Shown in pieces: positions 56,791 to 64,000 of a stretch of DNA of 64,000 nt. Positions within the stretch are counted from its first letter, which is position 1; each line of letters begins with the position of its first letter. The translations under genes were made by a program, and so were the position numbers. Origin of the DNA: Pseudarthrobacter sp. NBSH8 (GTDB lineage Bacteria; Actinomycetota; Actinomycetes; Actinomycetales; Micrococcaceae); contig NZ_CP043178.1 in the NCBI RefSeq assembly GCF_014217545.1, positions 3,410,001-3,474,000 of the forward strand, written 5' to 3'. Under the pieces are notes generated by a model that was not told where the DNA came from, made no database searches, and saw only the letters and a list, made by a program, of their open reading frames with translations.

Positions 56791-57885
56791 ATGGACAGGG
56801 CTCCTCAGAATTCACCGCAGAACACTCCGCAGAACACTCCGCATTCCGCACCACTGTCCGGCACCCAGCTTTTCCGCCTGGCGCACCGGATCTCAGACGT
56901 CGTCAACGGCGTCCGCGTCCGGCTCGCCAAGCGCTGGAATTTCACGCCACAGACCATTGCGTACCAGGGCTACGGTTCTTCCGGATGGGTACGCGTGCTG
57001 GGCCGCGTCATGCTCACCAGCATTCCTGTACCAGGCAGCAAGGCCGAGCACGCAGCCCGAAACGGCACGCAAAACGTCCGCGGCTGGCGGGCCTTCACCA
57101 GCGTCCCGGTGCAGTTGGTCGAGGTGGAAATCACCATCGGCGGGGTCACCACCCGGGTCCGGGCAGACCGGGGCGGCCTCGTCGACACAGTGGTGGACGT
57201 GCAGCTCCCGCCCGGCTGGCACACCGCCATCCTGCGGGCCGACGGGACCGAACCCGTGGAGACGCTGATCCAAGTGATTGATGCCGAGGCCAAGTTCGGC
57301 ATTGTGTCGGACATCGACGACACCGTCATGGTCACCGCCCTGCCCCGGCCGTTCCTGGCACTGTGGAACACGTTTGTCCTCAGCGAACGGGCCCGGATGG
57401 CCACGCCGGGGATGGCCGTCCTGCTGGACCGCCTCACACTTGAACACCCGGACGCGCCGGTCATCTATCTGTCCACGGGTCCGTGGAATGCCGCCCCCAC
57501 CCTGGCCCGGTTCCTGAGCCGGAACATGTATCCCTCCGGCGCCCTCCTGCTCACCGACTGGGGCCTGACCCAGGACCGCTGGTTCCGCAGCGGGCAGGAG
57601 CACAAGCACCGCAACCTGGAGCGGCTCGCGAAGGAATTTCCGGATATGCGCTGGCTCCTGATCGGCGACAACGGCCAGCACGACGAGCAGATTTATTCAG
57701 GCTTTGCCCAGGAAAACGCCGACAAAGTAGCCGCCATCGCCATCCGGCAGCTCTCCGTCAGCGAGTCCGTCTTCGCCGGCGGGCACTCCGAGGACGGCGA
57801 CCACACCACCTCGGTGGTGCCCTGGATCTATTCGCCGGACGGCGCCGGGATGGCCAAACAGCTCAAGGTCCTGGACCTTCTCTAG
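56791..57885 (+). CDS. App1-family (DUF2183) phosphatase
   Basis: 364 residues from ATG 56791 (GGAGG upstream). The N-terminal PQNSPQNTPQNTPHSAP comes from a 12-bp tandem repeat. The catalytic D-x-D-D-T/V motif is FGIVSDIDDTVMV near 172-178, followed by IYLSTGPWNAAPTLARFL and RWLLIGDNGQHDEQIY. Yeast App1 is a phosphatidate phosphatase. The bacterial substrate is unknown. Confidence 0.88.
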   Translation: MDRAPQNSPQNTPQNTPHSAPLSGTQLFRLAHRISDVVNGVRVRLAKRWNFTPQTIAYQGYGSSGWVRVLGRVMLTSIPVPGSKAEHAARNGTQNVRGWRAFTSVPVQLVEVEITIGGVTTRVRADRGGLVDTVVDVQLPPGWHTAILRADGTEPVETLIQVIDAEAKFGIVSDIDDTVMVTALPRPFLALWNTFVLSERARMATPGMAVLLDRLTLEHPDAPVIYLSTGPWNAAPTLARFLSRNMYPSGALLLTDWGLTQDRWFRSGQEHKHRNLERLAKEFPDMRWLLIGDNGQHDEQIYSGFAQENADKVAAIAIRQLSVSESVFAGGHSEDGDHTTSVVPWIYSPDGAGMAKQLKVLDLL

Positions 57886-57943
57886 GCCCGCCACCCCGCC
57901 GGTCTGAGCGGCGCACCCGAGGTGGTCACACCGTCGTCGGAAA

Positions 57944-59467
57944 TTACCGCTGTTCGGGAAGTACGGCGGTGTCCGTTTCCTCACTGGCCGCCTGCGCGAC
58001 GGCGGTGCCGGCCGCCGCGGCAAGGTTCCGCTCCTCGATGAGCTCCTGAAGCCAGAAGTAGGACGCCTTCGGCGTGCGCTCAAGGGTCTCGAAATCAACA
58101 TGCAGCAGGCCGAACGGCTGTTTGTAGCCTGCCGACCATTCAAAATTGTCCATGAGTGACCACACGTAGTAGCCGCGGAGGTCTATGCCCTCCGCTTCGC
58201 CGCCGGGAGCCGTGGCCTTCAGCGCCGACTCGATGTGGTCCGACAGGTATTTCAGCCGCCGCTCATCCGGAATGAAGGTGGTGTTGGTGGACTTGTCGCG
58301 GACGATGATGTCCTCAAAACTGGCCCCGCCCTCGGTGATGATCACCGGTGGCAGATGCGGGTAACGCTCCGCCATTTCCCTCAGAGCCACCCCCATGTAC
58401 TCGGGCTTCACCGGCCAGCCGTAGGCGGTGACATCCGCTTCGGGCCAGGCCTCCACGTGGAACGGCGTGGAGCCGTTTCCGGCCGAACTCAGGTCGCTGC
58501 CCATGGCCTCCGCCATGGTGGCCGGCACCGCCCCGTCGCCGGGACCGACGGCTACCTTGGTGGGCATGTAGTAATTCAGTCCGTAGAAATCCAGCGGCTG
58601 CGAGATGATCTCCATGTCCTCGTCCGGATGCTCGAAGGAGCCGAAGAACTTCGCGGCGCGGATGATATCCGGATATTGGCCCGTGAGAACTGGGTCCGCG
58701 TACAGCCGGTTCTGTGCAATGTCCATCAGGCCGGCGCTGATCCGGTCCAGGGGGTTGATGGAGTTCGGGACCATGGGCGAGTACACGTTGGTCATCCCGA
58801 TCTCGCCCGGGACCCCCGCCGCCCGCAATGCCTGCAGCGCGAGCCCATGGCCCAGAAGCTGGTGGTGCACGGTGGGCAACGCCTTGAGCATAAGGGCTTC
58901 GCCCGGCGAGTGCAGGCCCATGGTGTAGCCGTTGGTGCTGACTGTGGCGGGCTCGTTGATGGTGACCCAACGGGCAACACGGTCGCCGTACGCAGCAGCG
59001 GCAATCGCGGCGAACTCGCCGAGACGATGGGCGGTATCGCGATTCATCCAGCCGCCGGCGTCGTCCAATGCCAGCGGAGTGTCCCAGTGATAGAGGGTGA
59101 CCATGGGCGAAATACCGTTGGCCAGGAGCTCGTCCAGGAGCCGGTCGTAGAAGTCCAGCCCGGCAGAGTTCACCGGGCCGCTGCCGTTGGGCTGGATCCG
59201 CGGCCAGGACAGCGAGAACCGGTACGAGTCGACGCCCAGCTGCTTCATGAGGGCAACATCGCCGGGCATGCGGTGATAGTGGTCGCAGGCCACAGCCGGG
59301 CTGTGGCCATCCACGATGGCGCCTTCCTTGGCCGAAAACACGTCCCAGCCCGCCGGGCCCCTGCCATCCTCGGTGAGCGCGCCCTCGATCTGGAAGGCCG
59401 CCGAGGCCACTCCCAACGTGAAGTCCGCCGGGATGATGGCGGCCAGGTCCCTAGCGGAAATGTGCAT
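57944..59467 (-). CDS. Beta-glucosidase, GH1
   Basis: 507 residues. FTLGVASAAFQIEGALTEDGRGPAGWDVF is the N-terminal GH1 signature. The acid/base Glu is in WVTINEPATV and the nucleophile Glu is in VIITEGGASF (ITENG in most members). GYYVWSLMDNFEWSAGYKQPFGLLHVDF is the C-terminal signature. There is no signal peptide, so it is cytoplasmic. GAAGGA precedes the ATG. Confidence 0.94.
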   Translation of the reverse strand: MHISARDLAAIIPADFTLGVASAAFQIEGALTEDGRGPAGWDVFSAKEGAIVDGHSPAVACDHYHRMPGDVALMKQLGVDSYRFSLSWPRIQPNGSGPVNSAGLDFYDRLLDELLANGISPMVTLYHWDTPLALDDAGGWMNRDTAHRLGEFAAIAAAAYGDRVARWVTINEPATVSTNGYTMGLHSPGEALMLKALPTVHHQLLGHGLALQALRAAGVPGEIGMTNVYSPMVPNSINPLDRISAGLMDIAQNRLYADPVLTGQYPDIIRAAKFFGSFEHPDEDMEIISQPLDFYGLNYYMPTKVAVGPGDGAVPATMAEAMGSDLSSAGNGSTPFHVEAWPEADVTAYGWPVKPEYMGVALREMAERYPHLPPVIITEGGASFEDIIVRDKSTNTTFIPDERRLKYLSDHIESALKATAPGGEAEGIDLRGYYVWSLMDNFEWSAGYKQPFGLLHVDFETLERTPKASYFWLQELIEERNLAAAAGTAVAQAASEETDTAVLPEQR

Positions 59468-59579
59468 GGATTCAGTCCTTCGTGACCGAGAAAGCGTGGA
59501 ACGGGTACGTCCCAGAATGACATACGGCCGGGCTGCTGACGAGCGTCACTGCTAGGGACTGTTCCCCAGTTTCCACTGA

Positions 59580-60053
59580 CCCAGCCCGACGACACCAAAC
59601 GTTGCCGTAGGACCTGATACGCAGCGCCAGGCGGTGGCCATGGGGCTCTGGCTCTTCAGCTTCGAAGGACACAGGCTGGCGGTCTTCCAGCGCGACGCGG
59701 ACCCGCGGACCGGGCGTCAAACGGCCACCTTGGAAGTGCTGGCCACCGGTCCGGGAACAGCCAACGAGTTCCTGGCCGACTTCCGTGTCCGGATGGACAA
59801 CCACAGCGTCCTCAAGGGCCAGGTCATCTCCCTGGTCATGTCCGAATATGGGCCGAACACGGCCGGAGTGACGTTCCTCCACCGCCCCAGCCTCCCGGCG
59901 TCGGACGTCATCAGGCCCGACGGCCTGCTGCCGAAGGTCGCGCCGGTGTCCGATTCACATCTGGCTGCAGCCGTGGAGGACCTGATGGCCGACGCCGAAA
60001 CCCTCACCCGCAGCCTGCTGGGCAGCGGCACGGACGCGGCCGGCTCATTGTGA
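59580..60053 (+). pseudogene. Remnant of an AAA+ ATPase N-terminal region
   Basis: The frame is open from 59580. DTQRQAVAMGLWLFSFEGHRLAVFQRD ... GPGTANEFLADFRVRMDNHSVLKGQVISLVMSEYG ... GVTFLHRPSLPASDVIRPDGLLPKV resembles the stretch that precedes the ATPase core in a family of actinobacterial AAA proteins. No Walker motifs follow: the frame ends after 42 or so more residues. There is no start codon before GTG 59634 and no ribosome binding site. It is most likely a gene fragment that has lost both ends. A functional 139-residue protein cannot be excluded. Confidence 0.6.
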
Positions 60054-60422
60054 GCCGAAGAGGAACTCCTTGGCGTGCGCCACGGCCTTCCGGAAGGCAT
60101 CGTTCCGGAGCGTGACGAGCTGCTCCGCGTCGCCTTCTGCCGGCTCCAGATAGCCGGTGTATCCGGGCCGCAGCACCCAGACGTCGCCGGCGGGCGGAAG
60201 ATAGAACACCCCAAACGACCGCTGCTGCCCGTCCTCGGCGGTCCATACGGGAACCACTGCCAAGGCCGCGCCGGTGGCAGGGTTGATCCATTGGGCCCGG
60301 GGCACCGGTTCTTCGTGGGCTTCGGGGTCCAGGAACGGCGCAGTGCCCTTGCCCCAGCGCTGTTCGAAGCGTTCGTGGAAGGCAGGAATCAGGTGGGAGT
60401 CGTAGCGGCGCCAGTCGCTCAT
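60045..60422 (-). CDS. Conserved hypothetical protein
   Basis: 125 residues, no recognised domain: WRRYDSHLIPAFHERFEQRWGKGTAPFLDP, then WVLRPGYTGYLEPAEGDAEQLVTLRNDAFRKAVAHAKEFLFG. The regular codon use and the position behind dnaJ-like and hsp20 genes support a real gene. Its 3' end overlaps the convergent remnant by 9 bp. Confidence 0.65.
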   Translation of the reverse strand: MSDWRRYDSHLIPAFHERFEQRWGKGTAPFLDPEAHEEPVPRAQWINPATGAALAVVPVWTAEDGQQRSFGVFYLPPAGDVWVLRPGYTGYLEPAEGDAEQLVTLRNDAFRKAVAHAKEFLFGSQ

Positions 60423-60465
60423 TGGTTTGTCCGCCTCCTCGCGGTGATGGCTGTCGTCTTAGGTT

Positions 60466-60819
60466 TTATGCCCACGGCCCGCTTTCCCAGCGCACCGGCG
60501 TGATCCTGATGGTGTTGCCGGCCGGGACGAACCGGTTGCTGACCTTCCGGACCGGGATGACGGTCGGGGTGCCACCCGGCGCACTTGTTCTGTTGCGGCT
60601 CCGGCCGAAGGCCGCGCGCCGCGCCGGGTCTCCGAGCACAGCGTAGGCCTGCATGATCCGCAGCAGCTCTCCATCATCGACGTCGCGGTCACCCGCTGGG
60701 CTGCCGTCGATGTCGGGGTGGTGGGTGCGCATCAGCGCCCGGTAGGCACGGGAAATCTCCTGCTGGCTGGCATCGGGTTTCACCCTCAGGGCGGCGTAGT
60801 AGTCCGGCTGGCTGGTCAT
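60466..60819 (-). CDS. DnaJ-domain protein
   Basis: 117 residues. The J domain DYYAALRVKPDASQQEISRAYRALMRTHHPDIDG contains HPD, which stimulates the ATPase of Hsp70 proteins. A basic C-terminal tail of 40 or so residues follows with no zinc or client-binding domain. It lies behind hsp20. Confidence 0.88.
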   Translation of the reverse strand: MTSQPDYYAALRVKPDASQQEISRAYRALMRTHHPDIDGSPAGDRDVDDGELLRIMQAYAVLGDPARRAAFGRSRNRTSAPGGTPTVIPVRKVSNRFVPAGNTIRITPVRWESGPWA

Positions 60820-60853
60820 TGCGGTACTTCCCGGGCGATCTTACGGCGACGGC

Positions 60854-60885
60854 GCCGGGGTACCGGCTGCAACCGGTGCCCCGGC
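60854..60885. terminator. Hairpin between hsp20 and dnaJ-like genes
   Basis: 13-nt arms with one mismatch (GCCGGGGTACCGG and CCGGTGCCCCGGC) around a 6-nt loop, starting 9 bp after the hsp20 stop. It may lower dnaJ-like expression relative to hsp20. Confidence 0.6.
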
Positions 60886-60894
60886 GGTCCGGGC

Positions 60895-61323
60895 CTACTT
60901 ACCGATCTCGTGCAGGGACCCCTGCTTGTTTTCGATCTCGATCCTGCGCGGCTTAGCCTGCTCCGACACCGGGATGCGCAGCGTTAGAACACCTTGGTCG
61001 TAGCTGGCCGTGATGTTGTCCGCATCAAGGGTGTCACCCAGGATCAGCTGGCGGCTGAACACTCCGCGCGGCCGCTCTGAGGCCACCAGTTCCACATTGG
61101 GCTGCGTGGGATCCTGGCGCTCCGCCCGGACAGTCAGTACGTTGCGTTCAACGTTGAGGTCCACAGAATCGATCTTGACGCCCGGGAGGTCGAACGCCAC
61201 CACGAACTCGCCGTCTTCCTGCCAGGCGTCCATAGGCATGGCCGCCGGCCGGGCGGCGGTTCCGAGGACCTGCTGGGCGAGCCGGTCCAGCTCACGGAAC
61301 GGGTCCGTACGCATCAACATCAT
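60895..61323 (-). CDS. Hsp20/alpha-crystallin small heat-shock protein
   Basis: 142 residues. The alpha-crystallin domain ([33 protein letters not shown] ... [33 protein letters not shown]) is complete. The C-terminal I-x-I-type region is RRIEIEN. It is an ATP-independent holdase chaperone. It is divergent from an HspR-like regulator, 130 bp away. Confidence 0.92.
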   Translation of the reverse strand: MMLMRTDPFRELDRLAQQVLGTAARPAAMPMDAWQEDGEFVVAFDLPGVKIDSVDLNVERNVLTVRAERQDPTQPNVELVASERPRGVFSRQLILGDTLDADNITASYDQGVLTLRIPVSEQAKPRRIEIENKQGSLHEIGK

Positions 61324-61453
61324 TTCTCACTCCTTCAGTTTGAGATGTTGAATCCAGTTCATCTACCCACCCTCAGTTATCTGTGTTGGTGGATATAGAT
61401 TTTTTATAGCACTCGTGCGAGACTGATGCAACATCACGGGAGGGAATTTTGGA

Positions 61454-61780
61454 GTGGACGCGGTCGGTGGAACACCAGGACGGAAACCGGGTCCTCGGGC
61501 CGGGCAGGCACTGTATGCCATCTCTGTGGCGGCAAAGCTGGCAGGGACCGGGCAGCAGAACATCAGACTCTACGAGACCAAAGGCCTGATCCTGCCGGAG
61601 CGAACGGCCGGGGGCACGCGTCAGTACAGTGATGCGGATGTCGCCCTGCTCCTGCACATCGGGGAACTCCTGCATCAGGGGCTCAATCTTGCCGGCATCG
61701 CCAAAGTATTGGAGCTCGAGGTAGCGAACGCCGAACTACGCCTCGCCCTCAGACGGGCCGGGTCGCGACCGGACGCGTAG
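61454..61780 (+). CDS. HspR-like MerR-family regulator
   Basis: 108 residues from GTG 61454. The HTH (YAISVAAKLAGTGQQNIRLYETKGLILPERTAGGTRQYSDADVALL) and the helix GELLHQGLNLAGIAKVLELE are those of HspR. It presumably controls the divergent hsp20. No canonical HAIR box (CTTGAGT-N7-ACTCAAG) is visible in the gap, so its operator may differ. Its 3' end overlaps the convergent MmcQ-like frame by 106 bp. Confidence 0.85.
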   Translation: MDAVGGTPGRKPGPRAGQALYAISVAAKLAGTGQQNIRLYETKGLILPERTAGGTRQYSDADVALLLHIGELLHQGLNLAGIAKVLELEVANAELRLALRRAGSRPDA

Positions 61781-62106
61781 CGGCTACGGTCCCGGCGTCG
61801 CTCAGGCCCTGCTCCCGCCAGCCGGTAGGACTCCGCCAGCAGTTCGCCGAGTTCCTCGGTGCCGATACGGGCCAGCCGGACCAGCACCAGCTGCGGCGAC
61901 CGCTCGTGGTGCCGGGTCCAGAAGTACGTCTCGGGTTCCGTGCCGGCCAGCGCCTCCCGCTCGGTGGTCTTCACCGTCAGCACCCCGTCTTCCCACATGC
62001 GTGCCATCAGCGTCTTCGCGAACCAGGCGGGCTGGTCCCAGCTGCTGCGCTCGGTGACACCGGGCAGTGCCAGGCAGATGCTCCGCACATCATCCTCGGT
62101 TGCCAT
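61675..62106 (-). CDS. MmcQ/YjbR-family protein with unusual C-terminal tail
   Basis: 143 residues from ATG 62106. The family core is VRSICLALPGVTERSSWDQPAWFAK, VLTVKTTEREALAG, YFWTRHHERSPQLVLVRLARIGTEELGELLAESYRLAGA. After residue 110 or so, where the family normally ends, the frame runs on as an Arg/Ser/Ala-rich tail that lies wholly opposite the HspR-like coding region. The native stop may have been lost by a frameshift. Confidence 0.75.
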   Translation of the reverse strand: MATEDDVRSICLALPGVTERSSWDQPAWFAKTLMARMWEDGVLTVKTTEREALAGTEPETYFWTRHHERSPQLVLVRLARIGTEELGELLAESYRLAGAGPERRRDRSRYASGRDPARLRARRSSAFATSSSNTLAMPARLSP

Positions 62107-62111
62107 CGCGG

Positions 62112-62891
62112 CTAATCTCCCGGTGTGTCCGCTTTGGAGAGCTCGCCCGTGATCCGTTCGCCGGGGATTCGGGCGGTCCGCCACGTATCCAGGGCGATGA
62201 CGGCACCGAGGATCAGGAGCGAGAGCGTAATCGAGGCAAGGGCGTCGCTGAACCAGTGGTAGCCGAGGTACAGGCGGCTCACAGCGGCGAGAACTATGCC
62301 GATGCCCGCACCAACGAAGCCGAGGGCTGCCGACGTCGGGTTTTCCCGCCGCGAGAAGACGAGGAACGTGGTCACCAGCAGGAAGTCGCAGGCACCCAGG
62401 ACGTGGCCGGACGGGAACGAGAAGGTGTGGTCGGCGCCGAACAGCATCAGGTCCACGGGCGGCCGCGAGCGCTGGACGATCGCCAGGATGATCTGCGATA
62501 TCACGACGCCGGTGAGCATGGCGGCGGCGAGCATAATGGGCCGCCAGGCGTGCTTCGCCGCGAACCCCCAGACCACCGTCACCACCAGCACGATGACGGG
62601 CAGGGCGACGGGACCGAAGACTACGGCGAGGAAAATCATCACGGCAGTGAGGGCCTCGGACCGGAGCGAGAGCAGCCAGTTGCGGATGGATTCGTCGGGA
62701 CCCCACGGGCCGGTATTGCTCTGCAGGACGCCCATCAGCGTAACGACGAACAGCAGGGCCCCCACGGCCATAAGGACCACCGCAGTCCGGTACAGAGCCA
62801 TGCGCGCGGCCGGTTCCATAAAGCGTTCCTCCACCACGAACTTGTCATGGAAGGTTCGCCAAAGACTGTTCTTGCGTGCCTGTTCTGCCAC
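62112..62891 (-). CDS. PAP2-family membrane phosphatase
   Basis: 259 residues from GTG 62891. About six membrane helices. The PAP2 triad is present: QRSRPPVDLM (motif 1), FSFPSGHVLGA (motif 2, His) and SRLYLGYHWFSD (motif 3, catalytic His). Likely substrates are phosphatidic acid or undecaprenyl pyrophosphate. The MmcQ gene follows 5 bp downstream. Confidence 0.9.
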   Translation of the reverse strand: MAEQARKNSLWRTFHDKFVVEERFMEPAARMALYRTAVVLMAVGALLFVVTLMGVLQSNTGPWGPDESIRNWLLSLRSEALTAVMIFLAVVFGPVALPVIVLVVTVVWGFAAKHAWRPIMLAAAMLTGVVISQIILAIVQRSRPPVDLMLFGADHTFSFPSGHVLGACDFLLVTTFLVFSRRENPTSAALGFVGAGIGIVLAAVSRLYLGYHWFSDALASITLSLLILGAVIALDTWRTARIPGERITGELSKADTPGD

Positions 62892-63031
62892 TGTGTTTCC
62901 GTCCGTGCGCCGTTGAGGAGTCCTGAGGTGAAGATTATCCCTTCTGCCCGGCGTTGGGCCCACTCAGCCCGGCCGTTTGCCGTGCCGCCGGGCATGTCAG
63001 CCTGCCGGGGTAGCCTGACTCAGTGGGTGTG

Positions 63032-64000
63032 ATGAATGAGTTGATCAACAGGCAGTGCGTGGATACACTCGCCGGAATCCTGGCCGTGGCCGCTCCGGGA
63101 ACGGATTGGCCGCACGTTGCTGCCGCCGCTGCGCACTTGGACGGGTTGAGCCTTCGCGGCCGTACGGATGCGGTCAGCAGGGCGCTGCTGGCGGACGTGC
63201 GGGAGCTTCCAGATCCGGGATATCCGACGGCGGCGCGCACCTTCCGGAGCGCCCTTTCCAAGGCCGGTTTCTCGGGGTGGATCCTCTGGCCAGTGTCCGA
63301 GGCCGCCGTCACGCTGGCGCTTGAAACACGTGACGGGTTGAAATCCCGCCACGACTTTGACGACTGCCTGGCCCTCTTGGCCGAACTGACCCCGAGGCTC
63401 ACCGGCGAGTTCGCCATCCGCCGGCTGCTGGCCGCTGACCTGGAGCGTTCCATGCAGATTATCCAGGGCTGGACCGGGCATCCGGACGAGCATGTCCGGC
63501 GGCTGGCCAGCGAGGGGACGCGGCCGTACCTCCCCTGGGCGGTGCGGGTACCCGCCGTCGTGCTCCATCCGGAGGCGTCCCTCCCGATTCTGGACGCCCT
63601 GTACCGGGACCCTTCGGAGTACGTGCGGCGGTCGGTGGCGAACCACCTCAACGATGTGGCGCGGCACGCGCCAGCCCTGGTAGTGGCGACGGCGGCTCGC
63701 TGGCTATCCGCGCCGGACGCCAACACCGCATGGGTGGTCAGGCATGGCCTGCGGACTTTGATCAAGAAGGCCCACCCCGGTGCGCTCGCGCTGCAGGGGT
63801 TCGCGCCGGCGTCGGTGGCTGTCTCGGGTCCCCGGCTGGACCGGGACTCGGTGGCCATGCCGGGTGAACTGGCTTTCGACTTCGCAATCGCCAACACCGG
63901 TAACTGCGATGCCCGGCTAGCCATTGACTATGTGGTCCATTACGTCAAAGCCAACGGCACGCAATCGGCCAAGGTCTTCAAGCTTGCGGCGCTCACCCTC
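63032..64000 (+). CDS. DNA alkylation repair (AlkC/AlkD-like) protein, 3' end beyond window
   Basis: 323 codons are visible and the frame is open to the last base. HEAT-like repeats: HPDEHVRRLASEGTRPYLPWAVRVP, DALYRDPSEYVRRSVANHLNDVARHAP, VVRHGLRTLIKKAHPGALALQGF. The RRLASEGTRP...W and NDVA/HP patterns are those of AlkC-type glycosylases that remove alkylated bases. A beta-rich extension begins near residue 260 (VAVSGPRLDRDSVAMPGELAFDFAIANTG). Confidence 0.88.
   Translation, partial: MNELINRQCVDTLAGILAVAAPGTDWPHVAAAAAHLDGLSLRGRTDAVSRALLADVRELPDPGYPTAARTFRSALSKAGFSGWILWPVSEAAVTLALETRDGLKSRHDFDDCLALLAELTPRLTGEFAIRRLLAADLERSMQIIQGWTGHPDEHVRRLASEGTRPYLPWAVRVPAVVLHPEASLPILDALYRDPSEYVRRSVANHLNDVARHAPALVVATAARWLSAPDANTAWVVRHGLRTLIKKAHPGALALQGFAPASVAVSGPRLDRDSVAMPGELAFDFAIANTGNCDARLAIDYVVHYVKANGTQSAKVFKLAALTL

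Noticed and set aside
62892..62963. Longer start for the PAP2 protein
   Set aside because: The added residues are polar and not family-like; GTG 62891 gives a normal PAP2 N-terminus.

Overview
This window looks like chromosomal DNA of a high-GC actinobacterium of the family Micrococcaceae, most like Arthrobacter or Pseudarthrobacter. The evidence is the high GC content, frequent GTG and TTG starts, and the neighbourhood of topA, a DUF1998-type helicase and an actinobacterial ssd/tad pilus cluster, which resembles the order near Rv3646c-Rv3660c in Mycobacterium. No transposase, integrase, rRNA operon or CRISPR array is visible. Most of the window is ordinary chromosomal backbone. LAYOUT. 1-5.6 kb: topA (cut by the window edge), a large DUF-type methyltransferase, and a decayed TipAL-type MerR regulator that still has its operator. 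5.1-6.3 kb: two tandem paralogous lipoproteins. 6.3-10.6 kb: tRNA hydroxylase trhO, a GNAT acetyltransferase and an MrfA/Hrq1-like helicase. 10.6-16 kb: a compact Tad pilus operon (ssd-tadA-tadB-tadC-DUF4244 pilin-tadE-tadE-like) with 4-nt gene overlaps. 16-18.2 kb: a tiny HTH protein under a 34-bp palindrome, divergent from a Pol I-like polymerase. 18.3-21.4 kb: a DUF1508 protein, Nudix CoA pyrophosphatase, nth and a membrane protein. 21.8-24.8 kb: acs and a DeoR regulator. 24.8-32.8 kb: an alpha-galactoside locus (lacI and a Gfo/Idh oxidoreductase, divergent from two ABC permeases, a binding protein and a GH36 alpha-galactosidase). 32.9-35.5 kb: aroQ, a MarP-like protease and a Crp/GlxR-like regulator followed by nested palindromes. 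35.6-40.6 kb: Nudix, RidA, DUF4177, a class A PBP and a metallophosphoesterase. 40.7-44.4 kb: a heterodimeric ABC exporter. 44.5 kb: tRNA-Pro(CGG). 44.7-46.3 kb: a tiny secreted peptide gene divergent from an XRE-TPR regulator. 46.3-51.7 kb: purC, purD, a molybdopterin oxidoreductase, an asparaginase and a sterol-carrier protein. 51.7-52.9 kb: an AbiEi/DUF559-like protein between two copies of a 60-bp repeat. 52.9-59.5 kb: HAD, DUF1508, GH15, DUF72, App1 and GH1. 59.6-64 kb: an AAA ATPase remnant, a DnaJ/Hsp20/HspR-like cluster, MmcQ, PAP2 and a DNA alkylation repair protein (cut by the window end). HOW THE GENES WORK TOGETHER. Carbon metabolism is a theme: the Crp-family regulator lies in the window, and Crp-like boxes lie before acs, the alpha-galactoside transporter, the ABC exporter and a DUF1508 gene. 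The alpha-galactoside locus has two LacI-type operators, and a strong hairpin separates transport from hydrolysis. MOST INTERESTING. At 44.7-46.3 kb a 47-codon secreted peptide has its own promoter, ribosome binding site and terminator. It is divergent from an HTH-plus-helical-repeat regulator with the architecture of peptide-sensing RRNPPA regulators. This is a candidate, apparently uncharacterised, actinobacterial peptide-signalling pair; the assignment is inference.
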